Origin: Dehalococcoidia bacterium
Lineage (GTDB): Bacteria > Chloroflexota > Dehalococcoidia > Tepidiformales > Tepidiformaceae
DNA: 64,000 nt
Direction: 5' to 3'
Assembly: GCA_003104995.1 (NCBI GenBank)
Contig: PQAO01000007.1
Span: forward strand, 104,565 to 168,564
In this document: piece after piece, positions 54,704 to 63,223 of the stretch
Position numbering within the stretch: the first letter of the stretch is position 1
How the letters are laid out: each line of letters opens with the position of its first letter
Made by a program: the position numbers and the translations under genes
Notes under the pieces: generated by a model
The model's database searches: none
The model's input: the letters and a program-made list of their open reading frames with translations, nothing else
Told to the model about the DNA's origin: nothing

Positions 54704-55744
54704 TTACTCGGAGACCGCGGCCGTGGCGGCGGCGGACCGGCGAGCCTGGAGCCCAAGCCGGTAGAGATGGGACCAGCCTTCGCGGTAGGAGGCGAACAGG
54801 CCGGTTGCGTGGTAGGAGATGCCCAAACGGCGGCAGAAGTCCTCGACGATCGGCTGCGCCTTACGGAGCTGATTGCGCGGCATGGTGGGGAAGAGGTGGT
54901 GCTCGATCTGGTAGTTCAGGCCGCCGTACCAGAAGTCCGTGACCGGGTGGCCCGAGACATTTCGCGAGGTGAGCACCTGTTCGCGAAGGAAATCCATGCG
55001 GCCGCCGGCGTCGATGACGGGCATGCCCTTGTGGTTAGAGGCGAAGACTGAGCTGTTGTAGAGGCCGAAGGCGAGCTGGTGGACGGCGACGAACCCGATC
55101 GCCAGCGGCCAGCTGCCGATGGCGAAGAGCAGCACGCCATAGAGGGCGAAGTGACCTGCCATCACGGTGGCCTGGAGGGCGGGCCTCTTGGCGCTGCCGC
55201 TGAGAAGGTGCTGGATGCTGGTAATCCGCATGTTCGCCGCCTGGAGCGGCAGGAGCATAGGGAAGATGAACGCCTGAAGGGCAATCAGCGGCCGGAGCTT
55301 CTTCGAGCGCGACGCAAGCTGCCCGGCCGAGAAGACGACCATTGGGAACTGGATGTCGGGGTCGAGGTCGACGTGGTTCGGGGTGGCGTGGTGCTGGTTG
55401 TGCTTGTTGCTCCACCAGGTGTGGCTGATGCCAAGCAACAGGTTGCCGAAGACGAAGCGAGCGATGAGGTTTGTGTGGTGGCCACGGAAGCCCTGGCGGT
55501 GGCCGACATCGTGGCCGAGCAGCGCGACCTGGGTGGAGGCAAAGGCCAGCAGGAGCGCACCGAGGAGGACGATGGCGAAGTGGCCGGCGGCCAGAGTCAC
55601 CCACACGGCGAGGGCGATGCCGGTCAACGCAGCGGCCGCCTTGAACGCGTAGTACCCGTTTTGGGGGGCAAGAAGTCCCTGGTTGGTGACGAGCTGTTTC
55701 AGTTCGCGGTAGTCAATGGGTGGCGCGGGACGCTGGTTCGACAT
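54704..55744 (-). CDS. membrane fatty acid desaturase
   Basis: A 346-aa integral di-iron desaturase. The three His boxes are HDVGH (in ALLGHDVGHRQGF), KHNQHH (in WWSNKHNQHHATPNH) and QIEHH (in NYQIEHHLFPTMPRN), with hydrophobic helices between. The form of the third box, Q-x-x-HH, is that of front-end/acyl-lipid desaturases. It introduces a double bond into a lipid acyl chain using O2 and ferredoxin or cytochrome electrons, so the host is at least microaerobic. GGAGGGGA precedes the ATG 1-2 bases too close for a perfect spacing. Confidence 0.9.
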   Translation of the reverse strand: MSNQRPAPPIDYRELKQLVTNQGLLAPQNGYYAFKAAAALTGIALAVWVTLAAGHFAIVLLGALLLAFASTQVALLGHDVGHRQGFRGHHTNLIARFVFGNLLLGISHTWWSNKHNQHHATPNHVDLDPDIQFPMVVFSAGQLASRSKKLRPLIALQAFIFPMLLPLQAANMRITSIQHLLSGSAKRPALQATVMAGHFALYGVLLFAIGSWPLAIGFVAVHQLAFGLYNSSVFASNHKGMPVIDAGGRMDFLREQVLTSRNVSGHPVTDFWYGGLNYQIEHHLFPTMPRNQLRKAQPIVEDFCRRLGISYHATGLFASYREGWSHLYRLGLQARRSAAATAAVSE

Positions 55745-56068
55745 TCCCCTCCGGGGGTGGAGGCTGACGCCTCAAGAAGTCATTCACGGGGTCTCCCGCA
55801 GCGTCCACCGTACCACACAGAAGTTGGGTTGGCTGCAAGCAAACCGCTGAATCAGGCTGCACCGGTCAAGGCCGGGGCCGGAACTCCGGGGAAAACATCT
55901 GTCTCCTTCTCCCGTCCGCCGTTGACCAACGCTCATTGCAGGGTAGAAGTCCCGGCTCGCCCAGAGGTAGGGGTGGCGATCCTTCTGTGCGCTGGCGGGC
56001 TCGCCGCCGGTATGCCAGTATCAGGCTGCCTTGCACCTGGACGGACGCACGCTGAGGAGGTTTCAGTC
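55745..56068. other. 324-base divergent gap with promoter-like sequence
   Basis: This gap between the divergent desaturase and YbhB-like genes has no convincing gene. On the plus strand TTGACC (55922-55927) and TAGAAG (55944-55949) are separated by 16 bases and could drive the YbhB-like gene with a 110-base leader. I see no strong palindrome. Confidence 0.3.
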
Positions 56069-56545
56069 ATGGGTTTCGCGCTTTCGAAGATGCAGCTGAC
56101 GAGCACGGCATTTGAGCAGGGTGGCCGCATTCCGGCCAAACACACGGGCGAAGGCGAAGACGTCTCTCCCGCGCTGGCGTGGAGCGCCGCGCCGGACGGC
56201 ACGCGCTCGTTTGCAGTGGTCTGCCACGACCCGGACGCGCCGCTGGTCTCGAAGGGCACGTACGGCTTTGTGCACTGGGTGCTCTACAACATCCCCGCCT
56301 CGGCATCGAGCCTTCCTGAGGGCACGAAGGAGTACACCAGCGGGAAGTCGGACTTCGGCAAGCAGGGGTACGGCGGACCAATGCCGCCCAATGGCCACGG
56401 GACACACCACTACTACTTCTGGGTGTTCGCGCTGAAAGAGGAACTGAACCTGGAGCCGGACCTCACGCTCTGGCAGCTGCTGGAGAAAATCGAGCCGCAC
56501 ACGCTGGGGATGAACCGCCTGGTGGGGACCTACTCGCGGGCGTAG
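56069..56545 (+). CDS. YbhB/YbcL-family PEBP protein
   Basis: A 158-aa phosphatidylethanolamine-binding-like protein (YbhB/YbcL, Raf-kinase-inhibitor-like). The anion-pocket motifs are CHDPDAPLVSKGTYGFVHWVLYNIP (DPD and HW) and GYGGPMPPNGHGTHHYYFWVFAL (PPxGHGxH). The ATG at 56069 has GAGGAGG 8 bases upstream. Bacterial members are cytoplasmic and of uncertain ligand. A standard complete copy. Confidence 0.92.
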   Translation: MGFALSKMQLTSTAFEQGGRIPAKHTGEGEDVSPALAWSAAPDGTRSFAVVCHDPDAPLVSKGTYGFVHWVLYNIPASASSLPEGTKEYTSGKSDFGKQGYGGPMPPNGHGTHHYYFWVFALKEELNLEPDLTLWQLLEKIEPHTLGMNRLVGTYSRA

Positions 56546-56602
56546 CCCGCCGCGGGCCACCCGGCCACGTGCGGCTCCGCGCGGAAACGCTACTCTTCTT
56601 CC

Positions 56603-57289
56603 ATGTGCGGGCGATTCACGCTGACGCGCGCCGAACGGTCGGACCTTGAACAAGAGCTCGGGGTACCCCGTGGGTCCTTGCCGGCTGAATACCGGCCGCG
56701 ATACAACATCGCGCCAACCGACTGGCACTTCATCGTCCGCCAGAGGTTCGAGGACCGCGAACTGGCGCCGGCGAAGTGGGGCCTGGTGAACCACTGGGCC
56801 CATCCCACCGACCGGGTGAACGCGCCGATCAACGCGCGGGCCGAGGCCATCGACCGGCGGCCCGCCTTCCGCGAGGCGTTCCTGGCGCGAAGGTGCGTGG
56901 TGCCGGCCGACGGGTTCTTCGAGTGGGTGGGCCCCCAGGACCAGCGCCGCCCGCTCTGGTTCCACCGGCCGGACGGCGGCCTGCTCCTGCTTGCGGGGCT
57001 TTACGAGTCCTGGTACCCGGCGCCCGACCAGCGCCAGCGTACCTTCACCATCATCACAACACGTCCCAACGAGCTGATGCGCCCAATCCACGACCGCATG
57101 CCCGTTGTGCTTTCCGACGAGCAAGCGGACGCATGGATGAACCCGAACGAACCAAACCCGCGGAGCCTCAAGGGGCTGCTGGGGCCCCCTCCAGATGAGT
57201 GGCTCGTCTACCGCCCGGTTTCGCCGCTGCTGAACACGCCGAAGAACGACTACGCGTCGCTCCTGGAGCCCTACGGGGAGCCAGACTGA
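56603..57289 (+). CDS. SOS response-associated peptidase (YedK/HMCES, SRAP)
   Basis: A 228-aa SRAP protein that covalently caps abasic sites in single-stranded DNA. The catalytic Cys2 is exposed after Met removal (MCGRFTL). Other active-site residues are in NIAPT, APAKWGLVNHW, NARAEAID, RCVVPADGFFEW (Glu) and TTRPNELMRPIHDRMPVVL (His). Complete length. It lies 57 bases after the YbhB-like gene on the same strand, with no obvious SOS box. Confidence 0.93.
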   Translation: MCGRFTLTRAERSDLEQELGVPRGSLPAEYRPRYNIAPTDWHFIVRQRFEDRELAPAKWGLVNHWAHPTDRVNAPINARAEAIDRRPAFREAFLARRCVVPADGFFEWVGPQDQRRPLWFHRPDGGLLLLAGLYESWYPAPDQRQRTFTIITTRPNELMRPIHDRMPVVLSDEQADAWMNPNEPNPRSLKGLLGPPPDEWLVYRPVSPLLNTPKNDYASLLEPYGEPD

Positions 57290-57302
57290 GACACGGCAGC
57301 GC

Positions 57303-57995
57303 TCAAGCCCAGCGCGTCGAGTCCATACCCACGTCCTGGAACGGGGCACCAGCAGGGTCGAGGAGGCGGGCGGCGGTCTTTTCGCGCATTCCTTCGAGGG
57401 CGGGGAGCGCGTCCGGGCGAATCGGGTAGACACCCGGGTAGTAACGTTCGGTGAGGCGGGCGAGACCGTCGTTGTCGGTGGCTGAACCGCTGAGCGCGGT
57501 CCGGTCGACCACGTCGATGACGATGGCGGCAAACCGTCGCTCTGCCTCCGATTCGGCAACAAGGAGCGCCCCGGCAGCCCGGATACCGGCATGGAGCGAA
57601 CGCTGGTGTGCTTCCCAGAGCGCGCGCTGGGGCTCGGCCGCCGTGGTGTAGTCGACCCAGGCTCGAATCGCCGGTGTAGGACCTGTCGCCCCCTGAGCTG
57701 CGGCCGCAATGTCGAGGACCATCATGCCGTTGACCGCCCGCCACCAGTCCGAGCCGCCGTTGCTCGTGGGAATCCGCCCGGACGCGATTTCCCATGCCTG
57801 GAAGTCGAGAATTGCCCGCCCGAGGCCGGACGATCCTTCGGATGAGCGGGGACTGGCGGCGAAAAAAGCCTCGACGGTTGCCATGCGGGCGGCCGGCGTG
57901 AGGGCGATCGCTTCGGCAAGGGGCTCGGCGGTCGCGTGCGGAGTGAGTCCAGTGCCCATGCAACGGTTGTACATCCGAGCCGCCCGCTGCGCCAT
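57303..57995 (-). CDS. hypothetical protein, helical, family not recognised
   Basis: A 230-aa protein without signal peptide or TM helix. It is predicted mostly helical with conserved-looking stretches AILDFQAWEIASGRIP, SDWWRAVNGMMVLDIAAA, AIVIDVVDRTALSG and LTERYYPGVYPI. The start is uncertain: ATG 57995, ATG 57974, ATG 57959 or GTG 58007 are all in frame and none has a clear ribosome site. I recognise no family. It converges with the SRAP gene, 13 bases between stops. Confidence 0.6.
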   Translation of the reverse strand: MAQRAARMYNRCMGTGLTPHATAEPLAEAIALTPAARMATVEAFFAASPRSSEGSSGLGRAILDFQAWEIASGRIPTSNGGSDWWRAVNGMMVLDIAAAAQGATGPTPAIRAWVDYTTAAEPQRALWEAHQRSLHAGIRAAGALLVAESEAERRFAAIVIDVVDRTALSGSATDNDGLARLTERYYPGVYPIRPDALPALEGMREKTAARLLDPAGAPFQDVGMDSTRWA

Positions 57996-58040
57996 GATCG
58001 TGGTCACCAGGCCAACTCGCCGACAAGCGCGGGGGTCCGG

Positions 58041-58262
58041 TCAGCTCTCGCCAGTTTCGGCCTTTCGCCAGCGTTCGAGCAGATCATCGAGGTAGCGCCG
58101 CTGATCGGGGGTGAAGGGGGCGTCTACGAGGAGTCGGTGGATCTCGGCGGTGTCGCCCTCGTTCATGGCGGCGGTGAGCGCTGCCCGGTGGGGCGTGTCC
58201 TGGAGCCGCTGGCTTGCGAGCCATTCGCGAAGGGTAACGACGAAGAGTGCGGTACTGGTCAT
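58041..58262 (-). CDS. 73-aa small hypothetical protein
   Basis: A 73-aa protein starting at ATG 58262 with GGGAGG 6-7 bases upstream. It reads TALFVVTLREWLASQRL, then helical RAALTAAMNEGDTAEIHRLL and DQRRYLDDLLERWRKAE. The end is highly charged and helical. No family is recognised. A strong hairpin lies 35-59 bases upstream, at the aldo/keto reductase 3' end. Confidence 0.55.
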   Translation of the reverse strand: MTSTALFVVTLREWLASQRLQDTPHRAALTAAMNEGDTAEIHRLLVDAPFTPDQRRYLDDLLERWRKAETGES

Positions 58263-58296
58263 GGTGGCGCCTCCCGCCATAAATGGTTCGATCATA

Positions 58297-58321
58297 GTCC
58301 CGGGATGCAACGGCCCGGGAC
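58297..58321. other. hairpin between aldo/keto reductase and small gene
   Basis: GTCCCGGG (58297-58304) pairs perfectly with CCCGGGAC (58314-58321) over a 9-base loop, within the 101-base gap. It lacks a T-run; it is a candidate transcription stop for the aldo/keto reductase message or a leader structure. Confidence 0.4.
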
Positions 58322-58363
58322 AGGGCTCATCGCTCCAGGGAAGCGGGCCCAACCGGTCCGTTA

Positions 58364-59182
58364 TCAGTACAGGCCCGTCGCGGCGTGTTCGATCTCACGC
58401 CGGCCGGCGGCCGACAGCTGCGTGTAGCTGGTGGCGGTGGCGACGTTCTCGACCACCCGGGACGGGTAGCGCGCGCCGGGGATGGCGACGGAGACACCCG
58501 GGTTCGAGAGCACGTAGCGGAGCAGGTTCGCCGGAGTGAGCACCCCGGCGTCACCCGTCGCGATCCTTCCGCGCATGGTGCTCGTCCGGCCGGAGCCACC
58601 CAGCGGGCGCATGACGATGACTCCCACCTCGTGGTGGGCCGCGAGCGTGATGAGTCGGGCTGTCTGGGGAAAAAACGCGGAGTACTCGAGCATGACGGTC
58701 TCGAACTCGCCACAGGTGATCGCCATCTCCGCGATCTCCAGGTCGTGCGACGAGATGCCGATGTGTCCGATCAGCCCGCGGTATTGCGCCGTCTTCAGCC
58801 CGGCCAGGGCGCCATCGTCGCGCATCACCTCGTCCCAGGATTGGGGCGTCGAGATGTCGTGCAACTGGTAGAGGTCGATGTGTTCGACGCCCAGCACCTT
58901 GAGCGAGCGGTCGATGTCGTACTGACTACCGCTGATCGAGTGGCTGAAGGTCTTACTGGCGACCGCGAAGTCCTTCCCGCCGCGCCGGCGGATCACCTCA
59001 CCGAGGAGGTGTTCGCTGCCCTCGTACTCACGAGCCGTGTCGATGAAGTCGATCCCGAGGTCGAGGGCGGTTGTCACGGTCTGGACCGCTTCCGGCGAGT
59101 GAGGCGTGTCCATGGCCCCGAGGCCAAGTGCGGCGACAACGAGCCCGGTGCGGCCGAGCGGGCGGTGATTCAGGCCTGCCAT
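58364..59182 (-). CDS. aldo/keto reductase
   Basis: A 272-aa NADPH-dependent aldo/keto reductase (TIM barrel). The catalytic tetrad is visible: Asp in DFIDTAREY, Tyr in AREYEGSE, Lys in VASKTFSH and His in LYQLHDIS. The cofactor-phosphate part is PLGGSGRTST and the end VSVAIPGARYP. It is slightly short for the family (usually 280-340) at the C-terminus. Divergent from the flavin oxidoreductase gene over a 152-base gap. Confidence 0.9.
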   Translation of the reverse strand: MAGLNHRPLGRTGLVVAALGLGAMDTPHSPEAVQTVTTALDLGIDFIDTAREYEGSEHLLGEVIRRRGGKDFAVASKTFSHSISGSQYDIDRSLKVLGVEHIDLYQLHDISTPQSWDEVMRDDGALAGLKTAQYRGLIGHIGISSHDLEIAEMAITCGEFETVMLEYSAFFPQTARLITLAAHHEVGVIVMRPLGGSGRTSTMRGRIATGDAGVLTPANLLRYVLSNPGVSVAIPGARYPSRVVENVATATSYTQLSAAGRREIEHAATGLY

Positions 59183-59334
59183 ATTCGCTCCGAAGCGGAT
59201 GGTACGTGGAGAGGGTACAGCGCCAGGAGAGGCAACGGCCCGGCGCCTTTGGGCGGCCTTTCTGGGCTGATCCAGGGGCGGCGATGATCTGCGTCATATT
59301 CGCGCCGCGTCAATACGTTCAATTTACGGGGGCT

Positions 59335-61314
59335 ATGGCAGAATTCAGGCATCTCTTCTCCCCCCTCCAGATCGGGTCGTTCACGGTCCGCAACCGCATC
59401 GTCAGCACGCCCCACCACACGCTCTTCACCGACGACGACGGGCTCCCCGGCGCGAGGGAGATCGCCTACTGGGTTTCGAAGGCCCGCGGCGGCATTGGCC
59501 TGGTCGAATCCCACGTCCACGGGATCCACTGGTCGATCGGCGACACGTTCGCGCAACCCGCCGCGGTCACCAAGTTCCGGAATGCGACCGAAGCGATCCA
59601 CGCCGAAGGGGCGAAGTTCGTCGGGCAGCTCTGGCACCCGGGAGCGCAGGGCAACGCGGCCATCCGCTCGCCGTGGGCGCCGTCCCCGGTCTCGCAGCCC
59701 GATTCGTGGGCAGTCCCACACGAGATGACCGTGGCTGAAACGCGCGAGGTCATCGGCGGGTACGCCCGGGGGGCCGCTGTGCTCCGGGAGGCCGGCGTCG
59801 ACGGAGCGGAGATCCACGGCGCGCACGGGTACCTGATCACGCAGTTCCTTTCGCCGCTTTCGAACAAGCGCGAGGACGAATACGGGGGCGACTTCGAGCG
59901 CCGGATGACGTTCGCGCTGGAGATCATCGACGCGATCCGGAACGAGGTCGGCCGTGACTGGACCGTGGGCATGCGGATCTCGGGCGACGAGATGACAGAG
60001 GGCGGCTACACCTCCGACGACTTCGTGCGGATGATCCCGTTCCTGACAGCCGATGGGCAGCTGGACTACCTCAGCGTGAGCGTGGGCACCTACCGATCGA
60101 AGGACACGGTCATCGCTCCGTCGTACTACCCGAACGGGGCGTTCGTTTACCTGTCGGCACTCGCAAAGGAGGTGCTGGACATCCCGGTCTTTTGCATCGG
60201 GCGGATCAACGACCCGGTGATGGCTGAACAGATCCTGGAGGACCGCCAGGCGGACATGGTCGGAATGACCCGGGCAAACATCTGCGACCCCGAACTGCCG
60301 CGGAAGGCGCGCGAGGGCCGGCTGGATGAGATCCGCCACTGCATTGGCTGCAACGAGGGATGCTGGGGGCACGTGGAAACGCTCCGGCCGATTAACTGCG
60401 CCTTCAACCCGTCGGTCGGGCGCGAGGAGTACTGGGGCGATATCCGCCAGACGGCCAGCCCGAAGCGGGTGGTTGTCGCTGGCGGGGGACCCGCCGGCTG
60501 CGAAGCTGCCCGGGTGGCCGCCGCCGCCGGGCACAGCGTCACGCTGTTCGAGGCCGGAGAGGAACTTGGCGGCCAGACGCTGACCGCGGCCCGGGCGCCG
60601 GGACGGTCGGACTGGGGCGAGATCGGCCGCTACTTCAGCGCGGAACTCCGCCGCCTGGGTGTCGACGTCCGAGTCGGTTCACGCGCACAGGCCGGCGACA
60701 TCCTCGCATTAAAGCCGGACCACGTGATCGTGGCCACCGGCGGCACGCCACGCGTCCCGGACGGGATCGAGGGCATCGAACTGCCCCACGTTGTCCAGGC
60801 GTGGGAGGTACTCAACGGCCGGGCGGTCGCGGGCGACCGGGTGCTCGTTCTGGACGACGAACACCACATCCAGGCAGCCAGCGCAGCCGAGTACCTCGCC
60901 TCCCAGGGTAAGCAGGTCGTGATCGTCACGCGGGAGTTCCAGATCGGGCCAAACATGGAGCCCAACACGCGCATGGCCACGCTGCGGCGTCTCGATGGGG
61001 CCGGCGTCGCCGTCTCGGCGACCACGTGGGTCCGATCGATCGCCCCGGGCTCGGCCGTGCTCTACCACTTCTACAGCGAGCAGGACCGCGAGGAATCCTT
61101 CGATGCAGTCGTCATGGCCTGCGGGATCATCCCGGAGACGGCGCTCTCGCGGCAGCTCACAGAGAGCGGCCTGCAGGTGCGCAGCGTGGGCGATTGCGCG
61201 GGCCCGGGGCGGCTGGAGATGGCGACTTTCCAGGGCCACCTCGCCGCTCGCGAAATCGACGGCGACGTGCCCCGGGATCGCCCCCTGGTTTCGATGCCAA
61301 TCAGGAGGGGGTGA
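59335..61314 (+). CDS. NADH:flavin oxidoreductase / 2,4-dienoyl-CoA reductase-like
   Basis: A 659-aa three-domain enzyme. Residues 1 to about 340 are an old-yellow-enzyme FMN barrel (LFSPLQIGSFTVRNRIV, GAEIHGAHGYLITQFLSP). Near residue 343 is the [4Fe-4S] motif CIGCNEGCWG with a later Cys in PINCAFNP. Residues about 380-659 are an FAD/NAD(P) domain (RVVVAGGGPAGCEAARVAAA, and a final GDCAGPGRLEMATFQGHLAA). This is the FadH/TMADH fold, which passes electrons to ETF in some members. The start is ATG 59335; a longer frame above is non-homologous. Its stop abuts the EtfA-like gene. Confidence 0.88.
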   Translation: MAEFRHLFSPLQIGSFTVRNRIVSTPHHTLFTDDDGLPGAREIAYWVSKARGGIGLVESHVHGIHWSIGDTFAQPAAVTKFRNATEAIHAEGAKFVGQLWHPGAQGNAAIRSPWAPSPVSQPDSWAVPHEMTVAETREVIGGYARGAAVLREAGVDGAEIHGAHGYLITQFLSPLSNKREDEYGGDFERRMTFALEIIDAIRNEVGRDWTVGMRISGDEMTEGGYTSDDFVRMIPFLTADGQLDYLSVSVGTYRSKDTVIAPSYYPNGAFVYLSALAKEVLDIPVFCIGRINDPVMAEQILEDRQADMVGMTRANICDPELPRKAREGRLDEIRHCIGCNEGCWGHVETLRPINCAFNPSVGREEYWGDIRQTASPKRVVVAGGGPAGCEAARVAAAAGHSVTLFEAGEELGGQTLTAARAPGRSDWGEIGRYFSAELRRLGVDVRVGSRAQAGDILALKPDHVIVATGGTPRVPDGIEGIELPHVVQAWEVLNGRAVAGDRVLVLDDEHHIQAASAAEYLASQGKQVVIVTREFQIGPNMEPNTRMATLRRLDGAGVAVSATTWVRSIAPGSAVLYHFYSEQDREESFDAVVMACGIIPETALSRQLTESGLQVRSVGDCAGPGRLEMATFQGHLAAREIDGDVPRDRPLVSMPIRRG

Positions 61315-61316
61315 CG

Positions 61317-62255
61317 GTGACCGCCGTCCTCGTGCTGGCGTCGCGCGCGGGGTCGGGCGCGGTCAGCCTGGGCATGGAGTTCTGCCGCCGGGCGGGCGCC
61401 GAGGCTGATCTCGTTTGGGCGGGCGGGGACTCGCTGCCCGCCGGGGCATGGCGCCAGGCATGGCGCGCCGGGGCGCTCACGGGGGCTCAGGCAGCCGATG
61501 TACTCGGGCAGACCGTGAGCGGAGCCAGCTACGACCTCGTTCTCCTCGACGAGGCGGATGGTGGCCGGGAGGCTGCCGCCCGGGTGGCAGCCCGCCTCGA
61601 CCTGCCCGTCATCGCTCAGGTTGTCGCCATCCGCGCAGATCAGGCAGGAGTGCGCATCACGCGCAGCATCGAAGGCGGAGCGCGAACGGCTGTGATCGCG
61701 CCGTGCCGCCCGACAACCCTGGCTGTTGTGAGCGCGAGCGTTGGCGGGACGGACGGCGACGGGACGGCCCGCGAGAGCGCTGTGCTGGAGACGCCCGCCC
61801 GCACGACGCTGCTCGAGGTTATCTCCGAGTACCGTCCGCTCCCGGGCGAGCTCGAACTGGACCAGGCCGATGTCGTCGTAGCGGGCGGGCGGGGCGTCGG
61901 CGGCCGGGAGGGTTTCGCACAGCTCGAAGAGCTGGCAGGACTTCTCGGGGGGACCGTTGGGGCGTCGCGCGTGGCCGTCGACGCGGGCTGGATTCCCTAC
62001 CGGCGGCAGGTGGGACTCACCGGCAAGACTGTTGCACCGCGGTTGTACCTTGCTTTCGGCATTTCAGGCGCGCCCCACCACGTCCTCGGAATGCGGAACT
62101 CCTCGCTGATTGTCGCGGTCAATTCCGACCCGCAGGCCCCTATCTTCCGGCTCGCGCATGTCAGCATCGTGGGGAAGGTCGAAGAGGTGGTTCCCCAGCT
62201 CATCGGTGAAATTCGGCGGCGGACGGACGCCCGAACGCTGGTGGCAGCCCGATGA
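61317..62255 (+). CDS. etfA: electron transfer flavoprotein alpha subunit (divergent)
   Basis: A 312-aa EtfA-like protein with FAD-binding C-terminal half: VVVAGGRGVGGREGFAQLEELAGLLGG-type opening, ASRVAVDAGWIPYRRQVGLTG, then YLAFGISGAPHHVLGM and IVAVNSDPQAPIF. The N-terminal half is divergent. I start it at GTG 61317, 8 bases after AGGAGG; a GTG at 61311 would be only 2 bases away from it. It is read with the flavin oxidoreductase gene (overlapping GTGA) and with EtfB, overlap ATGA at 62252. Confidence 0.87.
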   Translation: MTAVLVLASRAGSGAVSLGMEFCRRAGAEADLVWAGGDSLPAGAWRQAWRAGALTGAQAADVLGQTVSGASYDLVLLDEADGGREAAARVAARLDLPVIAQVVAIRADQAGVRITRSIEGGARTAVIAPCRPTTLAVVSASVGGTDGDGTARESAVLETPARTTLLEVISEYRPLPGELELDQADVVVAGGRGVGGREGFAQLEELAGLLGGTVGASRVAVDAGWIPYRRQVGLTGKTVAPRLYLAFGISGAPHHVLGMRNSSLIVAVNSDPQAPIFRLAHVSIVGKVEEVVPQLIGEIRRRTDARTLVAAR

Positions 62256-63070
62256 GCATTGTCGTGCTGCTCCGCGCGGTCTCTGATCCGGAGCTCGCCG
62301 GGGGGATCCGTGGCAGCAGCTACCGCCTCGACGCTCCTTCGGAGGATGCCATCGCGCTGGGGCTCAGCTTGCGATCGTGTTCCCCTGCGCCGATGCGCGG
62401 GGTGGCCATCGGGCCGCCAGAATGGGAGATGCCCCTGCGTGACGCCGTGTCGCTGGGGCTGGACGAAGTGGAGCGGTTGTGGGGGCCATCTGCCGCTGCC
62501 GGGGATATCGTGGCGCACGCGAGGCTCCTCGCGTGCGCACTCTCAGCCGATGCGCGGGCCGTGATCGCGGGCGGAGTCGCAACGGATCACGGGTCCGGGC
62601 TCATTCCCTTCGCGCTGGCTGAACTGCTCGGCTGGCCGGTCATCGAGCGCACCATCGACGCGGGGATCGAGGGGGCGGACCTGGTGGTGCGGGCGCTGGC
62701 GGGGGGTGGGCGAAGGACCACCTACCGGATGCCGGGGCGGGCGGTGCTCGTCGCGGCTTCGGGGCGCGCGCTCCCCTACCCGACGGTGGCGCGCAAGCTG
62801 GCGGCCCGGAGGGCGGCGGTGCTCGCGGTCACCCCACCGGCGGGGCAGGCGGCCGAGCCGGCGTTCACCTTTGAAGGTTTTGGCCCCGCCCGGCCCGTTA
62901 CGCGCCACCTGTTACGGCCCTCCACCGCGAGCGGCGCGGGCGGAAGGCTTCGCCACCTCATGGCGGGCGGCGCCACTCCTTCGGGCCAGGCCCGGGGCGC
63001 GATGGCGGCCGACGCGAGTGTGGCAACCCAACTGGCCGACCTCCTCGACAGGGAAGGCCTGCTCGACTGA
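62252..63070 (+). CDS. etfB: electron transfer flavoprotein beta subunit (divergent)
   Basis: A 272-aa EtfB-like protein (ETF beta domain I/II fold): starts MSIVVLLRAVSDPE, with DAIALGLSLRS and MRGVAIGPPEWE, the AGGVATDHGSGLIPFALAELLGWPV segment in place of the canonical nucleotide-binding loop, and GGGRRTTYRMPGRAVLVAASG. It is divergent in the AMP-binding loop, suggesting a specialised ETF rather than the main beta-oxidation ETF. The ATG overlaps the etfA stop by 4 bases. A short hairpin follows before the molybdenum enzyme gene. Confidence 0.83.
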   Translation: MSIVVLLRAVSDPELAGGIRGSSYRLDAPSEDAIALGLSLRSCSPAPMRGVAIGPPEWEMPLRDAVSLGLDEVERLWGPSAAAGDIVAHARLLACALSADARAVIAGGVATDHGSGLIPFALAELLGWPVIERTIDAGIEGADLVVRALAGGGRRTTYRMPGRAVLVAASGRALPYPTVARKLAARRAAVLAVTPPAGQAAEPAFTFEGFGPARPVTRHLLRPSTASGAGGRLRHLMAGGATPSGQARGAMAADASVATQLADLLDREGLLD

Positions 63071-63076
63071 GCGGCG

Positions 63077-63091
63077 GGCCCTAATCGGGCC
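63077..63091 (+). terminator. short hairpin after etfB
   Basis: GGCCC (63077-63081) pairs with GGGCC (63087-63091), loop TAATC, then CAATTTG. It is a weak terminator-like stem 7 bases past the etfB stop. Confidence 0.3.
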
Positions 63092-63148
63092 AATTTGGGG
63101 GCAAACGAGGTGATGATTGCACCCGGATGCACTGCTTTAACGCTCCGT

Positions 63149-63162
63149 ATGATCCGCATCAT
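63149..63162. promoter_or_regulatory. palindrome ATGATccgcATCAT upstream of the molybdenum enzyme
   Basis: ATGAT (63149-63153) and ATCAT (63158-63162) flank a 4-base spacer, 62 bases before the start of the molybdopterin enzyme gene. It could be an operator or chance; no -10/-35 pair is convincing nearby. Confidence 0.25.
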
Positions 63163-63223
63163 GCCTCGGCAGCGTCGATTAGGCCGATAAGTTTCTCCTA
63201 TCTGCAATCGGGGGGAAGGTCCG

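Noticed and set aside
59071..59334. 88-codon N-terminal extension of the flavin oxidoreductase
   Set aside because: The extension overlaps the divergent aldo/keto reductase start and lacks family sequence; MAEFRHLFSPLQ is the usual start.
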